DNA of 51,864 nucleotides from JBAYJY01 sp041664945 (GTDB lineage Bacteria > UBP15 > UBA6099): positions 1 to 51,864 of the forward strand of contig JBAYJY010000011.1 of NCBI GenBank assembly GCA_041664945.1, written 5' to 3'. A model generated the notes under the pieces. It was not told the DNA's origin. It was given only the letters and a program-made list of their open reading frames with translations, and did not search any database. The translations under genes were made by a program, and so were the position numbers. This document shows positions 50,380-51,864 of this stretch, one piece after another (position 1 is the stretch's first letter; each line of letters starts with the position of its first letter).

Positions 50380-51864
50380 ATGATTCGAATGAAACGAATA
50401 ATTTCAGCGATACTAATTGCATTTACAGCATTTTGTTTTGCGGGGTCCGCGGCGAAAGCGTCGCTGTACGCTACCGGCAGCATACCGCTTGTCGCGAACG
50501 GGTATGAGGCCGACGTGCTTAGCGCCGGGACAACTGCGATATATATATCCATCCCGAGTCTCGGCCAGTTGATGTGGCTTAACAACAACGGGGCGAACTC
50601 CGGGACCGTGCCGTTGAACGGGGGCGCGAGCCATCCGTTTGGCGTGGCTGCGTATAACAACGCGGCGAATCCGAAAGTTTTTGTCACCGGGCAGACTGAC
50701 ATGAAGGTGTATGTTTACGAAGTTGCGACCGGGACGGTGCAGACGATTTCGCAGGGCGGCAATCCCTATGGCGTGGCGGTGAACAGTTTGACGGACCGGG
50801 TTTTCGTGACAAATTCGTCCTCGAACTATGTTTACGTATATAACGCTGTTACGCTGGGATTGGTAAAGCTCATAACGCATCCGAGTTTTAACAATCTCGC
50901 GGGGGTCGTTGTAAACGAAGTGACGAATAAGATATACGTGGCCAGCAAGACCAACGGGTATGTATTCGTAATCGACGGCGCGACAAATGAAGTCATAAAA
51001 TTAATAAGCGTAATGAATCCCGAGCGGTTAGAGTTAAACGAGGAAAAGAATATAATATATGTTGAGAATCCGAATGGCCAGGTAGTCATCATAGACGGTT
51101 TAACCGATGCGCAGGTGGGATTCGTCAACCCCGGCGTGACCATCACCGATGTGGCCTATCATCCCGAAATAAAAAACATCTACGTTTCGACAACCGACAG
51201 CAGAGTGAAGGCGTACAACACAACCGATTACACGGAAATCGCGGGATCTCCTTTGGCGATGCCGGAAAACATAACGAGCCTGTTGCCGATGATGTCAGCG
51301 CCCGGAGGGCCGTGGGCGACGCTGGCGATAACGAACAACGCGTTGCTGCGGCCGATATTCGACACGGACACATACGCGCCGATATTCGGCGGCCTTACAT
51401 CGGCGGTGGACGCCGCCAGCGCGATTTCCCCGAGGGTCACGCTGCACTGGGCGCCCGCGGAGGACATTTCAACGCCGGTCACGTACAACATATATTATTC
51501 GCTGGTTCCGCCGGGCGCAATTAACTACAGCACGGCTTCGTTCCTGATGAACACCGGCTTGTCCGGAGACGTGACGGTGGCGTCGGCGCCTCTTTTATAC
51601 GGATCGACATACAAGTTTTCAGTACGCGCGGTTGATTCTAAAGGCAACAGCGACAATAACGAAGTGTTGTCTGCAGCCGTAAAAATAACGGACGGCGAAG
51701 CGCCGGTGGGCGGCGTCATTTTGTCGGCGACCAACCCCGGAACGGGCGGCGTGGCCGATATAAGCTGGTCGGCCGCGACCGACAATTCGCCGCCTGTCAC
51801 TTATGATATTTACATTGCCCTGGCGTCCGGCGCTTTCAACTGGACCTTGCCTTCCATGTCCGTG
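50380..51864 (+). CDS. exported YVTN propeller / fibronectin III protein, partial
   Basis: The reading frame is open from ATG at 50380 to the window edge, 495 codons without a stop, so the C-terminus is missing. Residues 1-27 form a signal peptide (IISAILIAFTAFCFAGSAAKA). Residues 28-300 are a YncE/YVTN-type beta-propeller: FGVAAYNNAANPKVFVTG, PYGVAVNSLTDRVFVTNSSSNYVYVYNAVT, VVVNEVTNKIYVASKTNG and the like. Two fibronectin type III units follow (PRVTLHWAPAEDISTPVTYNIYYS from about residue 350, and VADISWSAATDNSPPVTYDIYIA near the edge). It is probably a surface or secreted adhesion protein. A second ATG three codons on could also be the start. Confidence 0.85.
   Translation, partial: MIRMKRIISAILIAFTAFCFAGSAAKASLYATGSIPLVANGYEADVLSAGTTAIYISIPSLGQLMWLNNNGANSGTVPLNGGASHPFGVAAYNNAANPKVFVTGQTDMKVYVYEVATGTVQTISQGGNPYGVAVNSLTDRVFVTNSSSNYVYVYNAVTLGLVKLITHPSFNNLAGVVVNEVTNKIYVASKTNGYVFVIDGATNEVIKLISVMNPERLELNEEKNIIYVENPNGQVVIIDGLTDAQVGFVNPGVTITDVAYHPEIKNIYVSTTDSRVKAYNTTDYTEIAGSPLAMPENITSLLPMMSAPGGPWATLAITNNALLRPIFDTDTYAPIFGGLTSAVDAASAISPRVTLHWAPAEDISTPVTYNIYYSLVPPGAINYSTASFLMNTGLSGDVTVASAPLLYGSTYKFSVRAVDSKGNSDNNEVLSAAVKITDGEAPVGGVILSATNPGTGGVADISWSAATDNSPPVTYDIYIALASGAFNWTLPSMSV

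Noticed and set aside
1..51864. tRNA, rRNA, CRISPR arrays, cobalamin riboswitch
   Set aside because: I looked for tRNA arm motifs, spaced direct repeats and the B12 box near the corrinoid genes and found none that hold up; this was by eye and could miss a weak tRNA.

Overview
The window is GC-rich bacterial DNA of Gram-negative character. Signal peptides, lipoproteins with lipobox cysteines, periplasmic binding proteins and a secreted giant glycosidase are present. Promoters are sigma70-like, often with extended -10 TGN motifs, and ribosome binding sites are strong GGAGG types. No rRNA, tRNA or CRISPR was seen. The lineage cannot be named from sequence alone. Gene content (pyrrolysine-free MttB-type methyltransferases, GH38 mannosidase, YVTN propellers) and abundant dispersed palindromic and 7-bp-period repeats would fit an uncultivated anaerobic lineage from sediment or groundwater, but that is inference.

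Region 1 (1-10.6 kb) opens with a class III aminotransferase fused to an acyl-ACP-reductase-like domain. Next comes a small AT-rich island of three unrelated membrane proteins on the minus strand, each preceded by a copy of one promoter-bearing repeat. A SAM methyltransferase and an orphan PhnD-like binding protein follow. The region ends with a tandem pair of class III aminotransferases, the second of which has lost the PLP lysine.

Region 2 (10.6-13 kb) is accessory: an AT-rich HNH-type protein, an AbrB-type antitoxin whose PIN toxin is cut to 24 codons, a twin-hairpin element and a seven-helix membrane protein.

Region 3 (13-22.1 kb) is the most unusual block. A TetR regulator with a clear palindromic operator precedes a corrinoid methyl-transfer operon. 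This encodes a protein with two DUF6379-like domains around an SCP2-like domain, two MttB-superfamily methyltransferases, a B12-binding corrinoid protein, a stand-alone homocysteine methyltransferase and a Cys/Met-metabolism PLP lyase. A four-helix-bundle gene sits inside it between inverted repeat arrays. The simplest reading is that a methylated compound is demethylated and the methyl group goes through the corrinoid protein to homocysteine, giving methionine.

Region 4 (22.1-28.9 kb) carries a minus-strand group for sugar uptake and conversion (RbsB-type lipoprotein, RbsC-type permease, xylose-isomerase-like TIM barrel, CmcI-type methyltransferase) without an ATPase gene, then an exported metallophosphoesterase. 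Region 5 (29-37.8 kb) has a GlcD-type FAD oxidase, HIT hydrolase, MBL hydrolase, LsrF-type aldolase and a secreted 1649-residue GH38 alpha-mannosidase. Region 6 (38-51.9 kb) holds exported or structural proteins (HEAT, LRR, Ca/EGF-like lipoprotein, six-hairpin glycosidase), a SRPBCC/zinc-ribbon pair, an esterase and the start of a YVTN/fibronectin protein that runs off the end.

Repeats are prominent throughout: arrays built of 7-nt units that abut stop codons, the CGTCATTGCGAG palindrome family, and stem-loops whose stems vary with compensating changes.
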